NCBI GenBank assembly: GCA_964020085.1
Contig: OZ026608.1
Span: 16,403,979 to 16,467,978, forward strand
Direction of reading: 5' to 3'
From: Micromussa lordhowensis
Lineage: Eukaryota; Cnidaria; Anthozoa; Scleractinia; Lobophylliidae
DNA: 64,000 nucleotides
The position numbers and the translations under genes were made by a program. Under the pieces are notes generated by a model that did not search any database, had not been told where the DNA came from, and saw nothing but the letters and a program-made list of their open reading frames with translations. Positions 24,237 to 38,200 of this stretch are shown one piece after another; position 1 is the stretch's first letter; each line of letters begins with the position of its first letter.

Positions 24237-27200
24237 GTCAGTATTATTCTTGTTGTTGTTTCTATAACCGTGTTTGTTGTATTTCGTTTTCTTCAGAACT
24301 AGCTGAAATAGTAGTTCTCCCTTAAGAGAGAAATTTCAGGTGTTTTTGCAACACGGTTCGCGACTTTCTGTAGGGAGATCTGCGTAAAGAGTACAATGGA
24401 ATTACTCGGCTCACAGTTTCCTTGTGAATTATTATACTCAATTCAATAGCCGTCTGTTTCGCATAGTTTTTCGTCGTTGTGTGGATGCTTTATTAGAGTG
24501 TTTGGTTTTGAAGGAGAGTACGAGATAATCAATACAAACAGTGGAACTTTTATTTTAATATACTGTACAGTTATACAGTATATATATTGCAACAATGTTT
24601 GTTTGTATAACCTTGTTTATTTCCTTGTCGTAAGTGAAGAAAATGTGAAATGCCGTTACATAATGCCAAAACTAACAATAGAATTTACATATGCTGCCTT
24701 TGCTTACACTGGTTTGTCCAGAGACTCATGAAATTACAACTTTAAAGATTTTTAATTATTTGCCCAGAATATCTCACAAGAATACATTCAAATAAGCTTC
24801 CTTATCATTTGATGCATTTTTCCTTCCTGTTCATCGGCCAAGAGCCCACCACGTTACCTGCAAATAACTGCCTACAAATAATGGTCTGCTCACGCATAGT
24901 CCGGTCTATATGTGTTTTGGTGTATATAATATTCTGCTCATGCGTAATTGAAACCACGCTCTTGTGTGAAAAATGGCAGATCGGTTTGATGAGCTGTCAG
25001 AGAGCGATTTAAATATGAAAACAAAACTGGTAATCGAATGATAAAACAATTCCCCATTGAAAGATACGACACTCACAATGGATTTAAATGGATTAAATAG
25101 ATTTAGAAAATAACCCAAAGCAAATATGCACACTGATTGGTTTAAAACAGTGCTTCTATAACTCGATCAAGCTGTTGACGTAATTAATGATGGCGCGAAC
25201 AAAGAGAATTTACATTTTGATGATCAAAGTAAACAAGTTGTTTTTCTTTTTCTTCATCGCGGTATTTTCTAAAAGAAATAGAAAACATGTTCTCCGTGTT
25301 CCTATCGAGTTATAGAAACACTCGTGAAAGTTTGGGAGAACTCAAAAAAGCTTTAGATACACTCGCCTGCGGCTTGTGTTCCCACAGCATTTCTCGTTCT
25401 CCCAGACTTTCACTCGTGTTTCTATAACTCGATAGAAACATGGTACATGTTTTCTATTTCTTAAATATCATAACATAGCATCCCTACAGTAAGAACTCTG
25501 CTATTCAGTTTGAAAATTTTGTAGCATTTCTTTTACAGATGAGACTGGAGGCCATTCCCTATCTGAGATCTCGGCAATGAGACCAGTTTGGTGTTGCCAG
25601 TGTAAGTTCTAATTAATATGAAGGCAGCTACATGCGATGTCATCAGGTTTTTGCTTTCTTCTTACATGCCCTCAGTTTCATAAAATGTGTTTTAAGAATC
25701 CCATTCGTCCCTCCCCTCCCACCCTCCCTTGTCTTCCTCATTTCCCCCCTCTCCCCCCTTCCCTTCTTATTTCCTTCTCTGCCCCCTCCCTTCTTCACTC
25801 ATTCACTATTGTTTTAAAACTCATGTGCTCTAAACACTGGTAACTCGATGCTGTAGCGAAAACTTGTTCTGAGTGGACTTTGCTCAGATTGCTATGGAGA
25901 CCTACTGTTGAGAAGATTACTACCCTTCTCTCTTGCCACCTAGTAAGACACCTCCAATACTTCAAGTGCAGGCTTGTAGCTAAGACAGCAGTCTCCCAGC
26001 TAAGATTTTCATTGAGCCAGTCATCAGTTTTTGCAAGAGACCTGGAACAAAATTTTTTTTGCAACCCCTTGAAAGCAGGGCAACCAATTGTTGGCAGACG
26101 CAGTACATGGAAAGAGGACATGCTAAACAAGTGCTCAAAACAAGTGCTCAAAACAAGTGCTCAAAACAAGATTTAATTTCAGTTTACTTTACTTGTTAAA
26201 GTGGCACCAATACTTAAGAGAATACAGATGGTTCAGATATCAAATGATTGTATCACCCGCCAAAATCTGTCTGGCGATCACCTCTTTTTTAGCTGGCAAA
26301 TTTCGCTAGCAGCCAGCGCATAGTGACAACCCTGCAAGTGAAGTTAAGTTTAATTTCTTATCTGGTGTCAATGTTTCTCAGGAAATGCACAGAGATTTTA
26401 GCACTTTCCCTTATGTCCAAAATCCTACTGCCTTATTATATATGTATATACATGTAAACTTGCCATTGGACAGGGTGCTGAAAAACATAACAAATTATGT
26501 GAAATTTTCGGTAGAAAAATGCGGAAATTTCAGCAGTTAACAAAATTGATTATAAAGCCTTTCCAATGTACTGAACAACAGTGAAAGGAAAAGCACTTCA
26601 AGTGTCACCCACAGTTTAAGCTCTTCAATAGAATAAACTTATTAAGCATCATGCTTGCCAACTCTGACCTATGCTTGATCTGTTTCTAGTATTCTAGTGT
26701 TGACAGGTATTTATTCATTTACCGGTAACCACGCATTTAATGTGCTTAGGATGATGAAAAACTAATTTCCAGGCTCTTTGTGTAAAGTACTTTAGACTGG
26801 AATGCCTGGAGGCTAAAATTTGTCAGGAACGAAATGGCGTGTTATCATAGCTGTTTTAGGAGAAAATCCACTTCAAAATAATCAATCTCTTCAGAATGTT
26901 TACTTGTGGGGATGGTAAGATGAGCCTGCTTTATTGCTAAATAAATATGAAACACTTTTTCTGTTTTATGGGCCGGGAAAAAAGTTCTGATTATGCAGAG
27001 GATGCGGATGTCAGGGAATTATACACAACATCCGGTTAGATGCCCTGTTAATAGAAGTACATTAATACAGTATCTTATGGAGTCTGGTATGCATTAATTT
27101 TCAGGTGAAGATTTCATATGGGGAGCTGGAAGTCTAGCTTACAGATGTTCAAGTAGGTTTTGGTACAATGCTAATTACAAATCATATATTAAACTTAGCG

Positions 27201-30200
27201 CATTCATTTCAAGGTACTGTATAATCAATCAATAGCACTTTCACAGAAGTTGAAGTACTTACTTGTAAGCACTTCAGATAAGTGGGGAATTGAAAAAACT
27301 AGTGGCCATGATATCTCAATTATTCCCATTTTTTCACTTCCTTGTGCTATTGTTTTGTGTCAAAGTCACAGCTTTATTTACACTGTATAAGCAGCCCTTG
27401 TACACATGTAAAAATGTGTTCACATTCACCTCTCTCAAAATGCACACCACTATTAATAACAATCAGGGCTGTGGTGTAAGAAAAATTATCTTGGAGTCCC
27501 AAGGTTCCTGACAGTGATACCATGAAATCCTAGGTAACCAGTACTTAAGCTTACATGAAAAAAGTAAGTTTTTCCAGTCGCCAAAGTCAAAAGGCATAAA
27601 ATGTAGTGGCCTGGGGCACCCAGGCATTTCTAGAGACCAGCCTCGAACATTGACGCCTCCATAAGAAAGTCACAACAAACTATAACACTGGTCCTGGCTA
27701 AGTGTCATTTTCTTTGATATAAACGGACTCTGTAAGCAGACTCCCCTCTAAAATGCACAGCAAATAAGAGCCGCTTCCAAATGTGTCAATCTTAGAGAGA
27801 GTTTACTGCAAATTTATATGTAGTTGTTTGGAGTTCTGAGTACCTTTTGGTCAATTTATAACAGCATGCAAAGAAAGATGTGTCTGATAGCACAGTGCTA
27901 GCTGCATTTGCAGTTTGTGGATTCTTTTTTTGAGGAAATTCAAGTTTCAAGTTGTCTTTACAACTATTAAAATATTCTAGCTAATTCTACTTTGTAGCTT
28001 TTGATATGTATTTTTATCAAATGAATAAAGACATGGGTGGTACACTGTATATATAATGATGATATATTTTTATTTTTATTTTCTTTCTTTTTTTTTTGGT
28101 TACATGTAAATTTTAATTTAACAGTTTTTTTACCATTTTTTCTGCAGTGTGTGATTTGGTCTGGCATCCTCAGTGTGTTGTGGAATTAGTAAAGTTTCCT
28201 TGCAAGATACACAAAAGCAAAGACCAGGATGAAGAGGAAGACGAATATATAAAATTTGTCACTGTAAGTCCACCGTACATTAATTAAGAAATAGAAAACA
28301 TGTACTGTGTTTCTATAGTTTGGTACATTTGTGTATTTCATTGGAGTTTACATAATAACTAGAACATTACCTGGCAGCCTGAAGATACAAAATTTGATCT
28401 TCTTGTGTTGAAAACTATTTCACTTGTGTACTCTATAAACTGTATCCTCTACAAACTTTACGAAACACACACACACGCACAAAACACATAGAAGCACACA
28501 ACACATGTCGAAAGCAATACGGACTGGTCAAAAACAATACGGACTAAAAATCTTTACCCAAAAGGGTAAACTTTACCCACGTTTGACCAATCACAGGGCA
28601 GCTTTTTTAATAGCCGTCTAGCCGAGTAAAGTTTACCCGTGAGAGTAAACTTTACTAGCAGCTGTTTGTGAAATACCAACCGTTTTCATCCCAAATGGCT
28701 AAATAATGTTACCTTTCCTTCAAGTGCTAAGTTTCTTAGTGAAACAGCCTATTTTGACCCAAGAAAACGAAAGATCTATGATTAAGTCCGTGAAAGATTG
28801 CGCGCTTTCTGTTTGGTAAAACTAATCGAGCGAAACTTCTTGGGTCAATGATATCTTATTCATCATCTAGGTCTCAAGAGCTCTTGGTGACAGGTCGCGG
28901 TCACGAAAGCAGAACTTGAACTCGTTGTTTGAGAAATTGGAATTGCTGCTACGTACATCTTTCCGATTCTTCTAATACGAAATGACGCATGAGTGTTGTT
29001 CATATCAAACCAAAAGTCGGATTATATTGCTTCAAGCATGGAAAAGTTTTTAAAAACAGTTTGAGAACATTTTTGTCGTGGTAAACTTTACCGTGACTCG
29101 CGCGACAAACAGTTTTCGCGGCAATTATGACGGACTTTGCTTGAAAGCAAATTACTGTATGGCTAGTTCGACTGTTCAGCCACGCAAAACGGTTTAATTC
29201 TTCAGCATTAATCGACTGTGATCGAATTCTTAACTTTCCCTCAAATTTTTACTCTTATGCCTCGCGGAAATCTCAAATCCCTAACAACTGGCCCTGTTCA
29301 CCGGTATATCACATGACTGTCGGCACTAACTGAAAGTAAATTATTAGGCGCGAAATCACGTTTTGTTGCCGCCAAATTTTCTGGCATCTGGAGCCAAGAT
29401 AATTGTATTTCAATGGAGAGTTTCTGTTTCCCTTTAAAATTAGACAATGAAAACATACATCTTACCTTGTTATCTTCACTACCTTTGAAAGTCCAAGACC
29501 CGTGTACACTTGAGGTTTAGTCCCTTCGAGCGCACCTCTCCAACCGAACTGTGACTTGTCCTTACATTGTTTACATCTGCCGCACAATTTTTCAGTAAGC
29601 TTGTTATTTTTCGGACTTCCTCCGGCAGCGTCGTAACTTTGCTTTCTATATGCCTCGAGATATGTCGTTCACGGCCATCTTGACATTATCGATAGACCCA
29701 TTTGCAAATATCGTGTACAGTATCAAGGAGGACGTAAAATTGGTAGAAGAGCCATATTTTGCATTCCTTTTACGAGCTGCAACCCTCGTTTGCTGATCTT
29801 CTCGTCTGGGTTTCTGGTTCACGTACGCCTGAAAGTTATAATCTTTTGGACTGACAGTTCGTGTACATTACTTTTAGCCTCATCGAATTACAAATCTCCT
29901 AAAACGTCAGCGGTAATGTTTACCGCGGTAAAGTTTACCGCGAGCGTGCTTGGTTGGCGCTTCCTTATAATTTGATAAAGTGAAAACAGCTTCTTATTTA
30001 AGCTTATTTCAAGCTAGTTCACAGCCATTACGTCGTTTGTGTAAAGCATAGAGACTCCATTGGCCCTCGATTTGACTGAATTAAAGAAGCGAGAGGACCA
30101 CCCACATTTCCCACTATTCAGTACCGATCACATGACAAATCGTTCGTGAGCTTGCAGTGGTAAAGTTTACCCCAAGCGAGCTTGATTGCCGCTTAAACGC

Positions 30201-32172
30201 TGTGTCGAAACGATGCAGCCTTACTTGATACCGAGGTAAACTGCTGTTATAAAAAATCAAAGGCTTTCCTGTAACGCCAGAGCATTATTGCGTTTTTCTT
30301 TTTGCCTTGAAACTCGCACTGTGCTTGAGGTTATTATGAAGTTTATCTCCAGTGTCAGTGGTAAAGGCTGCCACGGAATTAGAATATTGGTCACCTTAGA
30401 TCGTGACATATATAACCTTAAATGCAGGGATTTCAATAACCTTTGGTGTAGGTGCCTGTGTTAGTCAAAGTAAGGCCAGTAAGCGTAGCGGCGGTCACTA
30501 GAAGGGATTGAGTCCGGGGTTTGAGTGAAAATCAGGCCACATTAGTCGGCGGTGAGAAGCAAATTTGAGACAACAAAAACGGCGGTATTCCGCCGGTAGC
30601 TGGCTTCTAATGAAACCCCAGAATGAGAAACACATCTGCGATGTTATAAAAGAATTGGAGCCTATTTTGATTCGTGATATATTTAATATTAACACTCAGA
30701 AAACGTTAATATTCCTTTTATGCTTGGGTCGCTTGTTTCAGGGGATTTATTTTTTGGGCGTTTCACCAGATGTGGTTGAGCGCATGTCTTTATCTATCTA
30801 TGAAAATCTTGTTGACAGTGTTCTACACCTCCTGCGTACCCACTGATATATACCACTGATATATTTGTTATTAACCTTGTAGAAAAGTATATAAAGTATT
30901 GGATTTTTTAGGTTCCATAGAATTCCAACCGACTGAGAAACTGAATGTCCACCCATGGAAATCAGACGAAATGAGTATTTAGACTCAATCGAACGTGCAC
31001 TTAACGCCACCTCCCCGGTGACAGTGCCCAAGACAGTTGTCGCAATGTGTGACTGAAAATTCCCAACATTTTCTAGTTTATTCTCCTGTGGGGTGGGCAT
31101 TCAGTGTACAGTGGTTCAGCTGTATATAAGCCATCCACTGAATAGTAAAACGCATTCAGTCAACTGGAAATGGATTTCACCGTTTTGCCAAACGTGATTT
31201 CAGTTTTTTTAAGGACGGACGACCTCCCATTTACATCACTCGTGCATTTACAATCATGTTAGCGACTGTGAAAAGAAAGGAATCTAATACATTTTATCCC
31301 AAAAACTGGTATATACGCACACATAATTTGAAAATAATTAAGTGAATAGAGTGTATATAGAGTGTAACCGAGCTGCAGCAGTTAGTCCTCCATGAGTGCA
31401 AAGGCGATGTTATATCTGTAATCGTCGATATCGTCCTGAAAAAAAGTCTAGATTTTAAGCTGCTATCCGTGACCCGAGAACACGTAACGTTGGTGTGCTT
31501 TAATATATAAGCTGAGTTTAATTCAGTTTTGCCATGCCACTGCCACGAGCGGAAGAAACGACTCAATAAGTTATCGCTACCTCGTTGAATGTAATCTTGC
31601 AATCTCTTGCTATGCAGTCAGCAATCTAACAAAATTCAAGTCAAACATTAGTCACAAGTTACTGTCATGCAGACACTGACTTTCCAAACTGAGAACTCTG
31701 CAAGATCAATTTTTGTTTACCTTTAACACGTACACACCACAGCTAACATCATCTGTTTGGATTGGGTGTTGTATCGTTTGTGGTTGCCAGTTCTTACCTG
31801 TTAGGCCATCCCGTCCACGAAGAAATTTCCTGAAAAAGAATACGACCTAAACGGTTGGAAATTGCACAGACGTATTGACACACAAGACCGACTAAGATGG
31901 AAAAGCGCAGATAATAATGCTGCAAATTGAATTGAACTTAGTGGATCCTAGTTGTGAGATGTATTTACATGCTACTAACTTTAGTGTATCAAAAAACTCA
32001 GTATCTTGTGGATCTTTCACGTCCAGAGGATCTACAAGAGAAATACTCCCTTTCACCAGATCTACCACCTATCAAAAAATAAAAAGTAAACAAATGTTTA
32101 TTACTGAACCAATAAATAAATAGATCATAGATAGATAAATAAATGAATATAATTAGATAAATCAAGAAAGAG

Positions 32173-32243
<71 letters not shown>

Positions 32244-35200
32244 AAAATAAACAAAGGAAAGAACGAACGAATGATATTGGGCTATATTTTCCTGTACAAC
32301 ACAGTCCACTTAACGAACACTCCTACAGTTTGTACCTGGTTTAAAAAGTACGACGAAAACAATTCATCATCGTTTGACTTTCTCTATTTTTAATCAACTG
32401 CTATTTATTTTTCATCAGCTGTTTTTCTTTACAGTTTTGCATTATCTTGGTGAATCCCTATTATCCTTATTTCTTTTCAGAATTCGGAGATTCGGCAATT
32501 GGTATGATATTTTAAGGGAACATATATGTATACCAAAGTAGTTATTATAAACATGTAATGTAATATTGAGTAACCATGAAGTTTGATCAAACTACGGGTA
32601 TATACTTACGCCGAGCATCCAGTGGCCTGGCTGACCAAACTGACCAGGGAAGAGAAGTTTCTGGTAGTTTGATATGTGTAGCTAGTGGCAAAGTGAAATA
32701 ACAGGTGACGGTTAATAACGATTTTCGTCAGATGGGTAATATCTCCCAAAATTAAAGAGTTACCAAACATACATTTTTCAGACTTGTAAGGGAAGGACAA
32801 CAATAGCAAAGCTTGAATTACTAATAACCTTCTTTCTCCAGCTGCCGTTTTTCTGTATTGTTTCGAAGAAAAAACTGTTAGCTGTTATCAATCGTTTACC
32901 CTGTGAAAAGGAATAAACGTTACTTCAGTATCTATCGTTTCCCTTACATGAGCCTTCCTTTTTTGTCGTTAACAATTTGCTGATGTACAATTTGTTAGCG
33001 AAGTTCAAACACCTTTTTTCTTAGTCATAAGCTCATTTTCACAAGAAACAGCCTTTAAAAAAAGGATTCTGTTTTCAGGTACTTATAGGGGCTAGGTCTC
33101 GCAATTTTAAGCAATTTCAGCACTGATCAAATGGTCATAGAACTCCAGCAAAACACAGGAAAGCTAAGAAGGGACATGAATGGACCAAGCTGGAGTTTGG
33201 GTAAATTTGAAAAACGACGGCCCACCTTTTTCAAATTTATATCAGTTTATATCAAAATGCCATTTACACAGCTGGGTAAAATCATTCTCAGTTCTTACGT
33301 GGCGGTGGCTTTGCAAATACAAGACTCTTGCTCTGCCAATTTGACGTTTAGAGCTAAAAATTAACAAAATTAGACAAAAATACCCAATAGCACCTTAAAG
33401 CTGTGAAATGTGCAACCAAACTTGATAGGTAATAAAAAAACAAAATGCCCTTTTTCAAGCGATTGAAATTATGACAGATTAATCGATTGGTGATTTTAGT
33501 GTTGTGCCACTGTAGCCTACCATTAGTATTACTTAGTTATAAAGCACATGTGGCGTGTTTAGAATAGCGTAAATTATCTATGCAAAGCAGCCTTACAGTT
33601 TTGTTTTCTCTTTTTTCTAACTTTAACATGTAGGCATTCATCACCTATTGGAGAAAATAAGTTGGGTTACTCAACTAGACCAATTCAAGAGAAAATAGCT
33701 CACACAAAGGATCGACACCTCCAACACGCCCTTTACCTCGTCATTCAACCATCCTGGTTTCCAGGGAGTTTTACCCATGAGGGTTAGCATATGCGATGAA
33801 TGGATGTCTGACATGTCCTTCTGGATTGTTTTAAAGTCCTTCCATGTCAGACATCCCACCGAGCCAAAGGGCGTGGAGACATCCTCCCAAATCTCGTCCA
33901 CCTAAAGGAAGATTTACAGGTATAAACATAATACTGATAAGTTGCTCAAACCACAACTCCTATACGTGACAGTACGCAAAGAAACCATTATTACTCAAGG
34001 CAATTACTACAAAGCTCTTTCTTTAGACTAAATCTTCGATTTTTCCAGTCTTCAACATTTAGCTGAAGTATTTCAGGTCGTTGGTTACATACCGTCAATT
34101 TTTTTTAGTGGCGAGCAGGTTGTCCCGACAAGGCCCGAAAAGCTTTCCTATCGTCTTTATGTTGGGAAAGGTAAAATATTTCCCCTTCTTTTCTGGAGTC
34201 AATGCCTCGCAGAAAATCTGCTCCTTTGCTACACCCTCGACAACTGGAACCTCCGGCCAGCAGTATATATTTTTGGACACCTCGGTCATAAAGCTAACAA
34301 GCAGAAGATCTGCTCTTGCACTTTGCACCACACCAATGAAAAAATTATCCAACACGTTGTTGAAAGCAACTGCCACAAATTGGTCCTGGAAAATACAAAA
34401 AAAAGTTGCTAACCAGGAAAAAAAAGAAATAATGAAGCAGACATCAAAAACAGATAACAATTGCAATAGGCGCGTTTGGTGGGCAAAAACGGCTAAATGC
34501 ACCAGGTCATTAACGTCTGTAATTCCGCAACCAGTGTTACCGGGTTCCTATGCTGTGCTGTGTTTCTGTAGAAGATGGAAATATTCAATGAAAACGACAC
34601 ATTTTTGGCATCTGCTGCAACACTGACTAAGGCCAACGGCCGAGCAAAATAGTAGCAAGTGAAAGAGCGGCCTACTTACGTCAGACATCTCAACCTCGAA
34701 ACTACTTGACTGCTCTTTTACTGTACCGTGGTACTGATGACAACAGCAACAAGATAATGATTTTAGTAATAAGCATATCAAACGACATGAAAATGGACTT
34801 ACGCCTACATCTTAAAGTTCTATCCTAGCTTGGAGGTTTTATTTTAACACCTTAGCAAAATGCCCTCATACGCATCTATCTGTGAACAATTTGCACGGAG
34901 TACCTTTGTGCGCTTTCGGGGTGATCCTTCCATAATTACCGAATCATTTTCCTCCTGTGAGAGTCAAACACTAAAATTAATCACGTCAACAAAAAAAGAA
35001 AAATAACTTTTTTGTAGCAGCATACATTGCATTTGTGATAGCTCTACTTGCTAGGGGGAGGGAGAGGGGGTGGTGAAACAAAGTTGAGAGATCTTACTTA
35101 CCGTTTCCTCCTTTCCCTTCATTGCCCAACTTTGCCTCATTCTGACCAGATCCAGCCTAAGTGGACCTATCAGCTGGAAATAGCAAGCCATGATAAAGTT

Positions 35201-38200
35201 GATATTTATAGCCTGTTGACCCAATATAGTTCCCATACAAACAGCTACATAGTGGGATAAGAATCGATAGTTATTGCCCCTGCAGCCAAGGGTTTACTTA
35301 CCTCTGAACAAGTTTCTGCATCTGAGCACTCAACCTCCTCGTCGTTGTCAGAGCCTGTAGAATCACCTGTGCATTGCTAGAGAAACATATTTTTTCATCA
35401 CGTTTTTCAAAAGTATCTAAAGGGACACAGTTGTCGTGTCACTAGACTTTTTCTTCGGGCTTTCGAAAGAAAGAATTTTTAAAAACACACCGCAGTTGAT
35501 CAGATAGTGACTGTAAAGTACTGGTCTACTTTCCTCTGGTAAAGACCAAACACTTTCTCTTCTACTTGCTTTCAGGTTTTAAGGCTAACCGTGGTAACCG
35601 CAGTATTGCAGTCAATATTGATAATGCGGCGTTCTAGAATACTTCGATTTCACAGAATAGTGTTCCACTAGCTCACTACCGATTACATAACTACAACTGA
35701 TGCTAGTAATCGATAATGTTAATTACCGTCGATTGAAAGTTTTTGTCGATTGGTTTAGGAAAACCCCTTTTGCAGAGGCCTACTTACGTCTGGCATCTCA
35801 TTATCACTGAGTCTCTCTAGATCTCCTGTACCGTGCTCCTAAGGAAACAAATCAAAGTGGGTTTAAAAGACCTACATTCATTCTGCTCGTATTTAAATAG
35901 TAACGGAAGGCTACATTGTACATACGTCTCGGTCAATTCCAATTTCATCATCGCTGAACTCTTCCTGCGCGTCAGGGCTCTGAGAAGCAAGCATTTCAAT
36001 CAATGGTGTACCTTTCATGTAGCTACTCTGTTACCCTTTTTTGTGTATTTGTTTACTTCTTGTTATTTATATTTATCTTTCCCCATGGCATTCTTACTTG
36101 AGAGATTTCGATTCCAAAGTCATCTAGAATGCCGGTTTCCTGAAAAGCAAGTCAGAAAAACACCATCTGTTACGTAAGCAATCATTGCACTCTTAAGTTT
36201 CGTCTTTGCGACGTTGAGTGATATCCGGTGCTCACACAAACGTGGTCTCAGCACCATAGTACTCTTGCGTGCGACCACCTCTAGAATAATCCTCCTATAT
36301 TAAGACATAACCGGTGGTTAAAATACAACATTAATGAGGGAAAGGGAGAGAAACACGCAGCGTAACTCATCTCTGTCCCTTAAATATGTGCTGAGGAGTG
36401 CAAAAATGGAACTTCTATTCGGTATTAAACCTGGTTGTCTATAAATTTACCTCTTGCATTCCATCATCAGCCTCCTTAGGCTCTCTTTTTATTGCAGGAC
36501 CCTAACAGATAAAAGAATCGGAGTTAAACCGAGTATCTTTATTTCTTGCAATCCTTGGCAGATATTACTAAATAGTAATGTTTACCAAAGGAAATTCACT
36601 TACGTGCTCACTCACGTCTAGCATTCTTCCTTCCACGTGCACCTCTTCTCTGCGCTCCTCTTTTGCACCAGAATACTAAGAAAAAAATATGAAAATGTGG
36701 ATAATAAAGGGGTTACTATGACAAGACGATCAACTTGTTAACGGTTAAAGAGAAGTGTTGCACTTACGTCTTTTAGATTCTTAACGTCACTAGTAGTCTC
36801 TTCCTTAACAGGGTCCTGAAAACCGAAGGAAAGCCATTCTTTACTAAGACCGTGGCTTATCTTCAGATGTTGCAAACCTGGCTGCAAATCTCACTATGTG
36901 ATAATTCAGCGAGGTCGCGAGGACTTACAGCATTAGACGTAATCTGGAGGCAAGTCTTCAGCAGAATTGTGTTAAGTCGAGAAGATAGCAAAGGATTCCA
37001 CTAAGTAAGGACCAGCAGGAATATATCAAATACTAGAAGTTTAAAATCGTGTAAACATTTGGGCCATAGCCTAGGTAAACTGTCACTTGTGTTGATACTT
37101 ACGGTGACTTTAATCAAGTTATCCTTCATAAGAATCGCTTTTTCCACCAACAAACTCTTCCAATGATCACGCTCACTTCTTAGAACGTATATTTTGTCCT
37201 TCAGTTTCTCCAGGTTCTAGAGGGATTGGTGAGAAAAATTAGTTCATTAAAATCTTCCACGTAATTCTTTCCCTCGTTCATTGAAATTGCGATACCAACC
37301 GCATGATAGTTAGCCTGTAGGGACGATAGCTCTTTCTTCAGAACTCTATTCTTGCGATTTAGATCTTCACATTCGGCAAGGCTCTAGTCAAAACAATTTC
37401 AGCATTAGAACTGTGGACGAAGCCAACGTCCAGAAAAAGTTAGGTTTCTAGAACATTAAAATGTCCATAAAACTTACCACATCAAGTTGGTTCCTGAGCT
37501 CAGTGACTCGGGCTTGAAGACAGCTGTTGTCTTTTTGAAGCTGTTGTAGATACCATGGAAGAATTAATATTACTGCGTGAGAAGCGTCATGCATGTGACT
37601 ACTGCGTTTGAAAAAACAGTTCATTTCCACACGCTGTCGATGGTCAGCAACTGTGCACGTTAACGAACATTAAAGGTGCTTCTAAGACATCTATTAAGAT
37701 ACGATTGTGTTGTTAAGTGATTGAGGGTTGGGTGTTGTCGTAGTTGAAATGTCTAGGCCTGTACCTAATTCAAGTTAAAAAAGCAACACATTACCTCTTC
37801 AATAAGTTTTACCTCCTTCTTATTTTTTTGCGTAGCCTGCAACGAGTTGTGAAAACAATGATCATCATATTTGAAATATAATAAAAAGTTAACATTATTA
37901 TAACTCTACTGAGAACTTTACCAATTGTTTTCGTATATCTGTGGCTGTTAACTTTCCTGCTGCCATGTCGCACAGATATTTAAATTGTACATCCTCAGTA
38001 AGGTTAAAGAGAATGTCTTTCACGGTTCCTTGAGTGCATCTTGTTGCATTTCCTCTTCTCAAGGACTTGTTTCTCATGGTGGCATCAACTTCCATCAACT
38101 TTTCGAAACACCTCCGGGATAGGCGTGCCGCCTTGTAGTAAAACTTTAGTTGCTACAAATAGGAAAGGAATAAAAGGAAAAGAAATCAGAAAAACAGATA

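Noticed and set aside
25880..26151. ORFs of about 100 codons on both strands in p85 intron 2
   Set aside because: No recognisable domain, and both end in the short tandem repeat at 26128. Phase does not fit the p85 exons.
26890..26912. Possible 20-nt microexon (ctcttcag ... gtaaga) in p85 intron 2
   Set aside because: It would put a stop codon in the phase-1 frame after exon 2. The 48-nt exon at 27105 fits all C1 ligands instead.
31998..32309. Minus-strand ORF rich in FLSFFLS repeats
   Set aside because: It is a translation of the (AAAG)n microsatellite; the real coding exon at 31980-32068 uses a different frame.
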